DNA of 64,000 bases, taken from the NCBI GenBank assembly GCA_963843605.1, contig CAWJLA010000001.1, positions 992,001-1,056,000 of the forward strand. Reading direction: 5' to 3'. This document shows positions 1 through 9,350 of this stretch, piece after piece. This DNA comes from FEN-1297 sp963843605. Lineage in GTDB: Bacteria > Bacteroidota > Ignavibacteria > Ignavibacteriales > Ignavibacteriaceae. The position numbers and the translations under genes were made by a program. The notes beneath the pieces are model-generated. The model was given only the letters and a program-made list of their open reading frames with translations. It did not search any database and had not been told where the DNA came from. Position 1 is the stretch's first letter, and every line of letters starts with the position of its first letter.

Positions 1-376
1 TGTATGTATGCCGTAACTATAATTGCAGTTTTCCGACAACATCTGCAGACGTGATTCCGGAAATTTTCGATAAATAATCATGTAACCAAAATTCAAATTA
101 TGATAATACTCAGATAAAGCAGTAATTTGATTAATCCGGATCCCAGTTGAAGCCGCATCGATTTTGTCCGATTTTTATCTAACATCGAAAATCGGCAATT
201 TCTAAGTGGGTACAAGTTATACATAATTTAACTGCGAGTAGTGAAACTGTCCCAAAATTTATTGGAATTATGCTAATTTTTACCGATTTTAAGTGCGGAA
301 AATCTTAATCAGGTTGGTTTAAATTAAAAATAGAAATTAGTACTTTTACAATTAAAGATTATCCCTGGGGGTTATT
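1..376. other. Leader region without a recognised gene
   Basis: No convincing reading frame is visible on either strand. One small hairpin is present: CCGATTTT at 168-175 pairs with AAAATCGG at 188-195. The stretch before 376 is probably the 5' region of the sigma-factor gene that follows. Confidence 0.4.
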
Positions 377-1099
377 CTGGCACAAGACAATAAGCTTATT
401 AGGTCTCTTGTTCAAAATACAAAACTGGGTAATAACGCATCATTTGAACAATTATTCAAACTTAACGCCGGGAGAGTTTATTCCGTGTGTTTAAGATTGA
501 CCGCAGATACATATTTAGCAGAAGAAATAACTAAAGAAGTATTTATATTAACCTGGCAGCAGATTCTGCATGTTCGGGAGAATGTTTCCTTTTCTCTCTG
601 GCTTACCGCAATTTCCGTTTATACGGTTCTTGAAAAATTCAGGGCTAAAAATTCCTTCTCTAAATTAAGCAACGGCATTAAAGCAGGCGGTGCCCCGTAC
701 GATACCGATAACGAAGAAACACTTAGATTAGAAAAAGCTATTTTATCGCTGCCGGATAAAGACAGGTTTATATTGGTACTCCACGATATCGAAAAATACT
801 CGGATCTTGAGGTTGCAGATTTATTGGCGATGAAACCGGACGACATCAATACCAGACTTACTATAATAAGAGAGTCGCTCTCTTTGGTTGGAGGAATTTC
901 GCACGATGTTCCGATAGGAGAAAAAATAAAATTGCTTCCTTATAACATAGAACCTCTTCGTAATCTTTGGGAAGACATCTTCAAACAGATAAGCCAGATT
1001 AAAACCCAAACATCGGAAAGTGAAAACGGGGAAGTAAAAAAAGAAGAAGAAACACCTGCCGAAAAAAAAGGTGTTTTATCATGGTTTAAGAAAAAATAA
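377..1099 (+). CDS. ECF-like RNA polymerase sigma factor
   Basis: Predicted alternative sigma factor that would direct RNA polymerase to a promoter set. The first ATG/GTG/TTG start is GTG at 485, but the frame is open from 356. Translation upstream of 485 reads like the start of sigma region 2 (NNASFEQLFKLNAGRVYSVC), which continues into CLRLTADTYLAEEITKEVF, the usual region 2 pattern. Translation therefore probably begins at CTG 377 (GGGG at 367-370, 6 nt upstream) or ATT 374. Region 4 lies around LEKAILSLPDKDRFILVLHDIEKYSDLEVADLL, an HTH that is weak at its second helix. The acidic and lysine-rich tail ends in WFKKK. About 240 aa from 377. No anti-sigma gene is adjacent. The family is fairly sure; the start is not. 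Confidence 0.75.
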   Translation: MAQDNKLIRSLVQNTKLGNNASFEQLFKLNAGRVYSVCLRLTADTYLAEEITKEVFILTWQQILHVRENVSFSLWLTAISVYTVLEKFRAKNSFSKLSNGIKAGGAPYDTDNEETLRLEKAILSLPDKDRFILVLHDIEKYSDLEVADLLAMKPDDINTRLTIIRESLSLVGGISHDVPIGEKIKLLPYNIEPLRNLWEDIFKQISQIKTQTSESENGEVKKEEETPAEKKGVLSWFKKK

Positions 1100-1242
1100 G
1101 ATGCAGTAAAGAAATATAAAACAGTTCTGTAAGAAAAATTATTAAGATATTGATAGATCCTCCATGTCTTTGAGTCTGAGCGGCAATCAAAAGACATTTG
1201 CCGCAAAGACACCAAGAGACAAAGAATTTTAAGAAAGGTTTA

Positions 1243-2655
1243 TTATTTTTTCGGTCTATACAGGTGGGTACTCTGACCGAAAAATACTTCCGCCGCTTCC
1301 ATAACTGTTTCAGAGAGGGTAGGATGCGGGTGTATAGTTAATTTTAAGTCGGTAGCATTAGCACCCATTTCAATTGCAAGCACACCTTCGGCAATAAGTT
1401 CACCGGCTCCGGAACCGCATATTCCTACTCCGAGAATCCTTTGAGTTTCGGGTTCAAGAATTAATTTTGTTACTCCGTCGCTTCTGTCGAGTGTAGTTGC
1501 CCTCCCTGAAGCCGCCCAGGGAAACTTTGCAATTTCAAATTGCAGATTCATTTCCCTTGCTTTTGTTTCCGTAATACCGGCCCATGCAATTTCCGGATCT
1601 GTAAAAACCACAGCGGGAATGGCTTTAGGTTCGAATGCTACTTTATGACCGGCAATAGCTTCGACGGCAACGCGGCCTTCGTGCGAGGCTTTATGCGCAA
1701 GCATCGGCTCGCCTGCAATATCTCCTATTGCGTAAATGTTCTGATCGTCGGTACGCAGCTGATCGTTTACTACGATCCAGCCTTTTTGGTTAGTCTTAAC
1801 TTTTGTATTTTCTATACCGAGTCCCTTCGTTTCCGGTCTTCTGCCTATGGACATTAGAACATAGTCATAAACTTGTTCTGAAACTTTACCTTCACCGTCC
1901 TGTATGCTTACTTTAATTCCGCCTTCGGCTTCTTTCAAAGAAAGCACTTTTGAATTAAGCATGACCTTATCGAATTTCTTTTCGACTCTTTTTGCTAAAA
2001 ATGCAACGAGATCTCTGTCGGCACCCGGCAGCAGTCCCGGCATCATTTCCACAACCGAAACTTTTGTACCGAGCGCGCTATAAACCGAGCCTAGTTCCAA
2101 ACCGATATATCCGCCCCCTATGACCAAAAGGCTCTTCGGAATTTCCGGCAGATCGAGAGCCGATGTAGAATTAAGAACTCTCGGGCTTTCCAGATTTAAA
2201 AATGGAATTGTTGCAATTACGGATCCGGTAGCAATAATAGCTTTTTCAAAATTCAATTCTTCCGAGCTGCCGTCAATTTTATCGATCTTCAGTGTTGAAG
2301 AATCAATGAAGGTTGCCGTTCCCTGTATATAATTTATTTTCCGTTGTTTTGACAGAATGCCTAATCCGCCGGTTAATTTGCTTACAACGCTGTTCTTCCA
2401 TGATCTTAATTTATCCAGATCAATCTTGGGTTTCGAAAATTCGATGCCCCAGTTTTTTGCTTCTTCTGCTTCCGTCAACAGTTTGGAAACATGCAGCAGA
2501 GCTTTTGAAGGAATACATCCGCGGTAAAGACAAACGCCGCCCGGATTTTTTTCCTTGTCAATTAATGTTACTTCCATTCCGAGATCGGCGGCAAAAAACG
2601 CGGCGGCATATCCGCCCGGCCCTCCGCCGATTACCACTAATTTTGATTTAATCAT
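1243..2655 (-). CDS. lpdA: Dihydrolipoyl dehydrogenase (E3)
   Basis: Flavoprotein that reoxidises dihydrolipoamide on E2 and passes electrons to NAD+. Visible features: N-terminal FAD fold GGGPGG (about residues 10-15), redox disulfide C42-x4-C47 in GGVCLYRGCIPSK, a second Rossmann fold GGGYIGLELG near 180, the FAD-contacting YAIGDIAGEPMLAHKA near 305-320, and the active-site HPHPTLSE with H444 and E449 at the dimer interface. Length 470 aa is normal. It lies downstream of aceE and aceF on the same strand, so it most likely serves the pyruvate dehydrogenase complex. A 135-bp gap with two hairpins separates it from aceF, so its expression could differ from theirs. Confidence 0.96.
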   Translation of the reverse strand: MIKSKLVVIGGGPGGYAAAFFAADLGMEVTLIDKEKNPGGVCLYRGCIPSKALLHVSKLLTEAEEAKNWGIEFSKPKIDLDKLRSWKNSVVSKLTGGLGILSKQRKINYIQGTATFIDSSTLKIDKIDGSSEELNFEKAIIATGSVIATIPFLNLESPRVLNSTSALDLPEIPKSLLVIGGGYIGLELGSVYSALGTKVSVVEMMPGLLPGADRDLVAFLAKRVEKKFDKVMLNSKVLSLKEAEGGIKVSIQDGEGKVSEQVYDYVLMSIGRRPETKGLGIENTKVKTNQKGWIVVNDQLRTDDQNIYAIGDIAGEPMLAHKASHEGRVAVEAIAGHKVAFEPKAIPAVVFTDPEIAWAGITETKAREMNLQFEIAKFPWAASGRATTLDRSDGVTKLILEPETQRILGVGICGSGAGELIAEGVLAIEMGANATDLKLTIHPHPTLSETVMEAAEVFFGQSTHLYRPKK

Positions 2656-2701
2656 TTTTGTTATTCCAAATTTTCAATATAATAATCAATGTTCTTGATC
2701 A

Positions 2702-2751
2702 TGAACTTGAACTATCCAGGAAGTTCAAGTTCAAGCTTGCCTGCTGCAAGC
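2702..2751. repeat. Twin hairpins between aceF and lpdA
   Basis: TGAACTTGAACT (2702-2713) pairs perfectly with AGTTCAAGTTCA (2722-2733) across an 8-nt loop, and GCTTGC (2735-2740) pairs with GCAAGC (2746-2751). No T-run follows on the minus strand, so this is not an obvious terminator. The reiterated GTTCAAG word resembles other low-complexity words in the window. It could be an attenuator, an RNA-processing site or a mobile word array. Confidence 0.7.
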
Positions 2752-2790
2752 AGTTTCAAGAGATAAGATATTTTATTTAGATTTTACTTA

Positions 2791-4458
2791 TTATCCTTCA
2801 ACCAATATTTTCATCGGCTGTTCGAGAGCTTCGCAGACCCATCTTGCAAAGCGTGCGGCGTCCGCACCGTCTATTATACGGTGATCGTATGACAATGACA
2901 GCGGCAGCATCAATCTCGGCTCAAACTGACCGTTTTTGTAAACCGGTTCGTATTTGCCTCTGGAAACGCCCAGAATTGCAACTTCCGGTGAATTAATAAT
3001 AGGAGTAAAAGATGTTCCGCCTATTCCGCCCAGATTTGTAATAGTAAAAGATCCGCCTTGAAGTTCTTCAAGAGAAATTTTCCTTATCCTCGCTTTATCG
3101 GCAATTGTATTCAATTCAGCTGATAATTCGGCGATATTCTTTTTATCGACATCCTTAATCACCGGAACAATCAGACCGTGTTCGGTATCTACCGCAACAC
3201 CTATATTAAAATACTTCTTATAGATTACTTCTTTTTTCTCCACATCTATGCTGGAATTGAACTGCGGAAATACTTTTAAAGCGGATGCAATAACCTTAAG
3301 CAAAATGGAGGTAACAGTAAGCTTCCCGCCCGCTTTTTCAACTCTTGGATTAAACATTTTTCTTACCGCTTCAAGTTCGGTTATATCAGCTTTATCATGC
3401 TGTGTAACATGAGGAATAGAGGACCACGCATACCCCATATGGTCGGCGGTTTTAGATCTTATATTGCTCATCGGTTTTCTATCGACAGAACCGAATTTCG
3501 AGAAATCCGGAAGCGGTTCCTGCTTAACGCCGAACGAAGACTGTCCGGCTCTCGCTTCATTCATGTTTTTAACATAAAGCTTAACATCATCCATGGAAAT
3601 TCTTCCGAACGGACCGGTGCCGGGAACCTTTTTAATATCTACTCCGAGTTCCCTTGCAATTCTTCTCACCGATGGAGCTGCGGGGGCAGCGCCTCTTGAA
3701 ATAGGCGGCTGATGATCTCTTTCACCGGGAAGCATTTTTTCAATTTCTCCTTTGGGAGATTCGCTTGATTCTTCTTCGGGTTCCGGTTTAGATGCTTCTT
3801 TAACTTTTTCGGCCGGTTTTGCCGGTTCTTTTACTTCTGCTTCAACTGATTCTACTTTTAAAAGGACCTGTCCTACTTTTGCTTTATCGCCCTCTTTGAT
3901 CAGTATTTGTGTGACTTTCCCGATTACCGAAGAAGGAACTTCAATTGTGGCCTTGTCCGTTTCAATTTCCAATACTCCCTGGTCTTTTTCAATATAATCA
4001 CCTTCATGCACCAGGACTGTGAGAACATCGGCCGAATCAATATTTTCTCCAAGTTCAGGCAGTTTCATTTCTACCGTTTTTCCGGTAGTCTTTGCTTCCG
4101 CGGCAGGCTTTTCCTGTTTTGTTTCTTCCTTCTTAATTTTTTCCGGTTCGGGAGTTTCTTTCTTTTCTTCCTTTGCTGCAGCTTTAACTTCTTCTTTCGG
4201 CGGAGTTTCCGAAGTTTTTCCGTTTTCGTCTACAGTAAAAACAGTCTGCCCTACTTTTACCTTCTCGCCTTCCTTAACCATAACTTCTTTTATAACGCCC
4301 GAAACAGCCGAAGGCACTTCAATGGTAGCTTTGTCCGTTTCAATCTCAAGTACGCTCTGTTCCTTTTCAACCTTGTCTCCTGCTTTTACAAGAACATTAA
4401 GAACGTCGGCAGATTCTATGTTTTCCCCGAGTTCAGGTAATTTAAATTCTTTAGCCAT
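2791..4458 (-). CDS. aceF: Pyruvate dehydrogenase E2, dihydrolipoyl acetyltransferase
   Basis: Core acyltransferase of the PDH complex, moving acetyl from lipoyl-lysine to CoA. Two lipoyl domains (about residues 1-75 and 128-200) each contain ETDKATIEVPS with the modifiable lysine. Acidic/lysine/proline linkers follow. A peripheral-subunit binding domain (APSVRRIARELGVDIKKVPG, near 258-293) precedes a catalytic domain ending in YDHRIIDGADAARF, which holds the catalytic His and Asp. The frame extends to a TTG at 4464, but AAGG stands 6-7 nt before ATG 4458, so I start there (555 aa). Sits 70 nt downstream of aceE; same operon. The GC-poor repetitive linkers create several long meaningless ORFs on the other strand. 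Confidence 0.95.
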   Translation of the reverse strand: MAKEFKLPELGENIESADVLNVLVKAGDKVEKEQSVLEIETDKATIEVPSAVSGVIKEVMVKEGEKVKVGQTVFTVDENGKTSETPPKEEVKAAAKEEKKETPEPEKIKKEETKQEKPAAEAKTTGKTVEMKLPELGENIDSADVLTVLVHEGDYIEKDQGVLEIETDKATIEVPSSVIGKVTQILIKEGDKAKVGQVLLKVESVEAEVKEPAKPAEKVKEASKPEPEEESSESPKGEIEKMLPGERDHQPPISRGAAPAAPSVRRIARELGVDIKKVPGTGPFGRISMDDVKLYVKNMNEARAGQSSFGVKQEPLPDFSKFGSVDRKPMSNIRSKTADHMGYAWSSIPHVTQHDKADITELEAVRKMFNPRVEKAGGKLTVTSILLKVIASALKVFPQFNSSIDVEKKEVIYKKYFNIGVAVDTEHGLIVPVIKDVDKKNIAELSAELNTIADKARIRKISLEELQGGSFTITNLGGIGGTSFTPIINSPEVAILGVSRGKYEPVYKNGQFEPRLMLPLSLSYDHRIIDGADAARFARWVCEALEQPMKILVEG

Positions 4459-4528
4459 TTTCAACCTTGCTTAAATTTTTCAATTTAAAATCATTTAAAT
4501 TTTTAACAATCCTTTTTGGAAACGTTAA

Positions 4529-7204
4529 TTAACGATAGATCCGGCTTGGTGTATCAGGGTCTATTCCGTAATCTTTTATTGCCTTCTCAACAACAGTGTT
4601 TTTAATCTTGCCTTCCTGAGATAAAGCATACAAAGTAGTAACAACTATATGCTTGGCATCAACTTCAAAGAAATTGCGGAGGCCTTCTCTGCTTTCGCTT
4701 CTGCCGAATCCGTCGGTACCGAGCGAATAAAGTTTTCCCGGAAACCATTTAGAAATAGAATCCGAAAGTTCCTTAACGTAATCCGAAGCTGCTACAAAGA
4801 CACCTTCTTCACCTTTAAGCATCTGCGATACATAAGGTACTTTTGCTTTCTTTGTGGGATGAAGGATGTTCCATCTTTCCACATCAAGTCCGTCTTTCCT
4901 TAGTTCTTTATAACTTGTAACGCTCCAGACATCCGTAGCAACCTTATATTCCTCCTCAAGAATTTCCTGAGCTTTAAGTATCTCGTTTAATATTGTACCG
5001 CTGCCGAATAACTGCGCTCTTAATTTTAGAGTTTTCTTTGCAGAAGCCTTGAACTTATACATTCCTTTTAAGATACCTTCTTTGGCGCCCTCCGGCATCG
5101 GGGGCATTGCATAATTCTCGTTCATTACGGTCATATAATAAAAAACTCTTTCCTGTTCTTCGTACATCCTCCTAATACCGTCTCGTATTATTACAGCAAT
5201 CTCGAAAGCGAATGCAGGATCGTAAGCGATCAAATTAGGTACCGGATAAGCCATCAGGTGGCTGTTGCCGTCCTGGTGCTGAAGTCCTTCTCCTGCCAGC
5301 GTAGTTCTTCCGGCCGTACCTCCCACGAGGAATCCTTTACAGCTCATATCTCCCGCGGCCCAGATGAGATCGGCAGCCCTGTTAAAACCGAACATCGAAT
5401 AATAAACATAGAAAGGAATCATGTTGATGCCGTGTGTTGCATAAGCAGTACCGGCCGCAACAAAAGAAGACATTGCACCTGCTTCGGTGATTCCTTCTTC
5501 AAGTATCTGCCCGTTGGTGGCTTCTTTATAGTAAAGAAGGCTCTCTTTATCAACCGGCTCATATAACTGACCGGCATGCGAATAAATTCCTACCTGTCTG
5601 AATAAAGCTTCCATACCGAAAGTTCTTGCTTCATCGGGAACAATCGGGACAATATATTTTCCTATTTCTTTATCTTTAAGAAGTTTTGCCAGCAATCTTA
5701 CGAAGACCATTGTTGTAGAAGCTTCGCGCCCTTCGGTTCCTTTATAAAATTCCTCGAAGATATCTTCAGGCGGAGTTTTTAGCGGACGAATATCGGTTCT
5801 TCTACCCGGTACGTATCCGCCGAGCTGTTTTCTTCTTTCTTTGATGTACTGGATTTCGGGACTGTTATCAGAAGGTCTGTAGAAGGGCGCATTCGCAACG
5901 TCTTCATCCGAAATCGGTATACCGAACCTGGTACGGAATTCCGCAAGCTCGTCCTCGTTAAGTTTTTTCTGCTGATGGGTAATATTTTTACCTTCGCCGC
6001 TTTCTCCGAGTCCGTAGCCTTTAATAGTTTTTGCGAGAATAACAGTCGGCTGTCCTTTATGCTCGACGGCAGCCTGATACGCGGCATAAACTTTTTCCGG
6101 ATCATGTCCGCCGCGTTTCATTTTTCTTAGTTGTTCATCCGATAAATCTTCGGCAATCTTCAATAATTCGGGATCGACGCTGAATAAGTGTTCGCGTATA
6201 TATGCACCTGTTTCAACCGAATATTTCTGATATTGTCCGTCGACAATTTCTCCCAATCGTTTGATAAGTTTTCCGTCTATATCCTTCGCAAGCACCGGAT
6301 CCCAATCGCTGCCCCAAACTACTTTTATAACATTCCAGCCGGCACCCCTGAATATTGCTTCCAGTTCCTGAATTATTTTACCGTTGCCTCTAACAGGCCC
6401 GTCGAGGCGTTGAAGGTTACAGTTAATAACAAAAATAAGGTTATCGAGTTTTTCTCTGGCTGCAAGAGTAATAGCGCCGAGGGTTTCGGGTTCGTCGGTT
6501 TCACCGTCGCCAAGATAGGCCCACACTTTTGTACCTTTGAATTTTTTCAAGCCCCGGTCTTCCAGATAACGGTTAAATCTTGCCTGATAAATAGCCATAA
6601 TCGGGCCCAACCCCATAGATACTGTCGGGAATTCCCAAAAATTAGGCATAAGCCAGGGGTGCGGATAAGAAGACAAACCGCCTTTCGGATCTTCTTCACG
6701 GCGGAAGTTTTCAAGCTGTTCTTTCGATATTCTTCCTTCCAGGAATGCTCTTGCGTAAATGCCCGGAGATGCATGTCCCTGAAAATAAATCTGATCACCG
6801 TCGTACTCCTCGCCTTTACCTTTGAAAAAATGATTGAAACCTATTTCATATAGAGTAGCAGCCGATGCATATGTAGAAATATGTCCGCCGATACCGTTCT
6901 CATGTTTGTTTGCTCTTACAACCATTGCCATTGCGTTCCACCGGATCAGACTTTTAATTCTTCTTTCAAGCTCTCGGTCGCCCGGGAACGGAGATTGTTT
7001 TTCCCGAGGAATGGTGTTTATGTAAGGAGTATTAGCGGAAAAAGGAATTTCAATCCCGGCTTTATGAGCTCGTATCTGCAGTTCCTGTAATAATTCCTTC
7101 ACTCTGCCGGATCCGCTGTGTTCAAGTACGTAATCCAGCGAATACAGCCATTCACGGGTTTCAATATCTAAAAACTCCTGTTCCTTATTTTTATCGTTAC
7201 TCAT
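4529..7204 (-). CDS. aceE: Pyruvate dehydrogenase E1, homodimeric type
   Basis: Thiamine-diphosphate enzyme that decarboxylates pyruvate and acetylates the E2 lipoyl group. The length (891 aa) and the single-chain architecture match the AceE type rather than the alpha/beta type. The ThDP motif is GDGETDEPETLG followed by VINCNLQRLDGPVRGNGK. The middle and C-terminal transketolase-like domains include EGITEAGAMSSFVAAGTAYA and AGRTTLAGEGLQHQDG. AAAAAAGGA precedes the ATG at 7204. First gene of the aceE-aceF-lpdA set, so the promoter should lie in the repeat-rich gap upstream. Provides acetyl-CoA for the TCA cycle. Confidence 0.96.
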   Translation of the reverse strand: MSNDKNKEQEFLDIETREWLYSLDYVLEHSGSGRVKELLQELQIRAHKAGIEIPFSANTPYINTIPREKQSPFPGDRELERRIKSLIRWNAMAMVVRANKHENGIGGHISTYASAATLYEIGFNHFFKGKGEEYDGDQIYFQGHASPGIYARAFLEGRISKEQLENFRREEDPKGGLSSYPHPWLMPNFWEFPTVSMGLGPIMAIYQARFNRYLEDRGLKKFKGTKVWAYLGDGETDEPETLGAITLAAREKLDNLIFVINCNLQRLDGPVRGNGKIIQELEAIFRGAGWNVIKVVWGSDWDPVLAKDIDGKLIKRLGEIVDGQYQKYSVETGAYIREHLFSVDPELLKIAEDLSDEQLRKMKRGGHDPEKVYAAYQAAVEHKGQPTVILAKTIKGYGLGESGEGKNITHQQKKLNEDELAEFRTRFGIPISDEDVANAPFYRPSDNSPEIQYIKERRKQLGGYVPGRRTDIRPLKTPPEDIFEEFYKGTEGREASTTMVFVRLLAKLLKDKEIGKYIVPIVPDEARTFGMEALFRQVGIYSHAGQLYEPVDKESLLYYKEATNGQILEEGITEAGAMSSFVAAGTAYATHGINMIPFYVYYSMFGFNRAADLIWAAGDMSCKGFLVGGTAGRTTLAGEGLQHQDGNSHLMAYPVPNLIAYDPAFAFEIAVIIRDGIRRMYEEQERVFYYMTVMNENYAMPPMPEGAKEGILKGMYKFKASAKKTLKLRAQLFGSGTILNEILKAQEILEEEYKVATDVWSVTSYKELRKDGLDVERWNILHPTKKAKVPYVSQMLKGEEGVFVAASDYVKELSDSISKWFPGKLYSLGTDGFGRSESREGLRNFFEVDAKHIVVTTLYALSQEGKIKNTVVEKAIKDYGIDPDTPSRIYR

Positions 7205-7550
7205 AACAAGTATCCTTTTTTAAGGTTTTAAACGTTTTCGAATTGTGGTCGAATTAATCAAGAAAAAACCAGTTAAATAATTGGCCGCTGCATTGTTTAA
7301 TTAAGAGCATTAAATAATGCGCATACATGGGTTTAACTGGAAAGCTTTTTATTAAAATTGAGTTAATAAAATAAATGATTTAGCTTAGAAATACAAGGTT
7401 TCTTAATTACGATGATCCTGGTACGTGCGCTGGGTTTCAAAGAATTTGGAAATTTATGCGGAATTAATAGGTACATAAAGTGACTATGACGTGGCTGAAT
7501 TAAGATTTGAGTTTAACTAACTTTATTCCGGTTCTTTGCACTTCGTTTTT
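7205..7550. other. Non-coding DNA upstream of aceE
   Basis: No credible reading frame on either strand. It probably holds the aceE promoter near 7210-7330, but I cannot point to a -10/-35 pair with confidence. It leads directly into the first copy of the 193-bp repeat. Confidence 0.4.
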
Positions 7551-7743
7551 CCTAACCTCAGTAACTGCTGGTTAAGTATTGTGAATTCACCTTATTACCT
7601 AATTGGTGTTATTGTTCGAAAATTTCTCATCCGGTTAAAACCAAGCATTGTTATACTGCAATGAATAACGTTACCCGTTTACAAAGATAAGGTAATAAAG
7701 TTAGATTTTTCGGCCTTCGCGGGGTTACTTAGGTTAATGATCA
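7551..7743. repeat. 193-bp MITE-like repeat, copy 1
   Basis: Closely matches 7801-7993 at an exact 250-bp offset. The ends are imperfect inverted repeats: CCTAACCTCAGTAA at the left and TTACTTAGGTTA at the right. A second nested pair lies inside (CTTATTACCT near 7591, AGGTAATAAAG near 7690). No ORF is present, and I see no clear target-site duplication. Confidence 0.8.
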
Positions 7744-7800
7744 GGCAATAAGGCTCGGCAAATGCTGCGAATCTATCGCCAAGTAAAAACTCCATCTGTT

Positions 7801-7993
7801 CCTAACCTCAGTAGCAACTTGAAATTGGATGTGAATTAACCTTATTACCTAATTGGTGTTATTGTTCGAAAATTTCTCATCCGGTTAAAACCAAGCAATG
7901 TTATACTGCAATGAATAACGTTATCCGTTTACAAAGGTAAGGTAATAAAGTTGGCTTTTTCGGCTTTCGCGAGGTTACTTAGGTTAGTGATCA
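7801..7993. repeat. 193-bp MITE-like repeat, copy 2
   Basis: Second copy of the repeat at 7551, differing by scattered substitutions. It keeps the CCTAACCTCAGTA left end, the TTACTTAGGTTAG right end and the nested inner inverted repeat. The 57 bp between the copies do not match the sequence to the left of copy 1, so these are two copies rather than a simple 250-bp tandem duplication. Confidence 0.8.
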
Positions 7994-8152
7994 AGGATAA
8001 GTTAATCTTTGAAAACACTTAAGATTACTGAGGCTAATAATATAGGAAGAAGATTACAACATCATACTTGTCCGGGGAAGCGAAGAACCAACGAATCTAA
8101 GGCCTATTTATCCGTCCATTATTTTAAAGACAAAATTAAAAGAATGATCCGA

Positions 8153-9013
8153 CTATTCCTTAAACTTAATTTCCACTTTCAAATATTTATCATACCACAT
8201 CCTTTTCAACTGTTCTACATCCTTCCGGTGCGTTTTTATGTAGTGATCCCCTCCCTCGAATATTACAAGCCGGTAAGGAATTTTACGTTCACTGAATTTT
8301 TTTGCAATTTCAAATGACTGCTGTGGAGAAACAGTTTCGTCGGCCCCGCCGTGCATGATAAGATAAGGGATTGCGGGAAGCTCCCCGGCAAAGTTTAATG
8401 CCGATCTTTTTAGCAATTCTTTTTCAATATCTCCGTCGCTGAAAACTTTTTTGTAATTTTCCTTTAAGTTCGGATTATCATCGGCGCTCAATTTTAGACT
8501 GGAAATTGCACCGGCAAGAACCGCGCACTTAAAATTACTATTTCGCCTTAAAGTAAGATAAGTCATCATCCCGCCCCGGCTCCATCCTTCTATCCCCCAT
8601 TTATCAGTGTCTGCGTGAGTTATTTCATCTGCAATGGGAATTAAATTCAGAATATCATTTACATCGTCGCCGCCTAATTGTTCTTTCCCCTCTCCGCCGG
8701 CATTGCCTCGGTACTGTGAAGCCAATACAATATATCCCCAGCTAGCCATCAGGCCGAACATTCCTCTGGCGGTAAAAGAATCAATAGCGCCGCTTTCGTT
8801 CAAACCGCCCCTATTCCATATAATGCACGGCAGTTTGCCGGAAGATTCTACAGGATAAGCAAGATATCCTTTTACTTTTAGTCCGTCCGACAAATAAGTA
8901 ATTTTCTCCACAACCGAATTTTCGTAAACTTCGTTACTCCATCCGCTAATTACCATTCTTGTCTGAGCAGCATTTAACTCGATTTTTTTCCTTTCTATAA
9001 TTCTTGAAGTCAT
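8153..9013 (-). CDS. Alpha/beta hydrolase, S9/dienelactone-hydrolase-like
   Basis: Predicted serine hydrolase of the prolyl-oligopeptidase/dienelactone-hydrolase group; substrate unknown. The triad is visible: nucleophile elbow GWSRGGMM, Asp in MHGGADETVSP, His in FEGGDHYI near the C-terminus. The oxyanion segment is IIWNRGGLNESG. The frame stays open to TTG 9115, but AAAGGG sits 4-5 nt before ATG 9013 (MTSRIIERKKIEL), which gives a compact 286-aa cytoplasmic protein. There is no signal peptide from that start. It stands alone, upstream of a repeat-rich gap and divergent from the DUF2723 gene. Confidence 0.8.
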   Translation of the reverse strand: MTSRIIERKKIELNAAQTRMVISGWSNEVYENSVVEKITYLSDGLKVKGYLAYPVESSGKLPCIIWNRGGLNESGAIDSFTARGMFGLMASWGYIVLASQYRGNAGGEGKEQLGGDDVNDILNLIPIADEITHADTDKWGIEGWSRGGMMTYLTLRRNSNFKCAVLAGAISSLKLSADDNPNLKENYKKVFSDGDIEKELLKRSALNFAGELPAIPYLIMHGGADETVSPQQSFEIAKKFSERKIPYRLVIFEGGDHYIKTHRKDVEQLKRMWYDKYLKVEIKFKE

Positions 9014-9350
9014 AATTCCCTTTACGTTCTCAAATGAAGAAATAAAGAAATTGTAATTATCCGGCAGATGCATCATATAAGATACCGGATTCATGAAAAA
9101 TTGTATTTTATACAATTTAATATCAGTGTTAATAATTAAAATTATTCATAAAATATTTTAATCAGTTTATCTTGTATCATAAATCTGGTACCCTGTATCT
9201 GAGAAATTTTTCCGAACAAATCTAACTTTCATTCGTCAAATTTAGGTATTAATTATTGAATTTATCCGCAATTTCAACAATACTTTCACTATTTTTATAA
9301 ATGAAATTTTTAATTTTTCGTAAATCCGGTATTCACCTTAAGGAAAAGCT

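Noticed and set aside
4019..4474. Long plus-strand ORF opposite aceF
   Set aside because: It mirrors the lipoyl and Glu/Lys/Pro linker coding of aceF; low-complexity Ser/Phe composition, no ribosome site, no family pattern.
6188..6853. 221-aa plus-strand ORF inside aceE
   Set aside because: Antisense shadow of a well-conserved enzyme; no motif and no promoter or ribosome site.
8009..8317. 102-aa plus-strand ORF starting in the repeat-rich gap
   Set aside because: Overlaps the 3' end of the hydrolase gene on the other strand and shows no family pattern; treated as chance.
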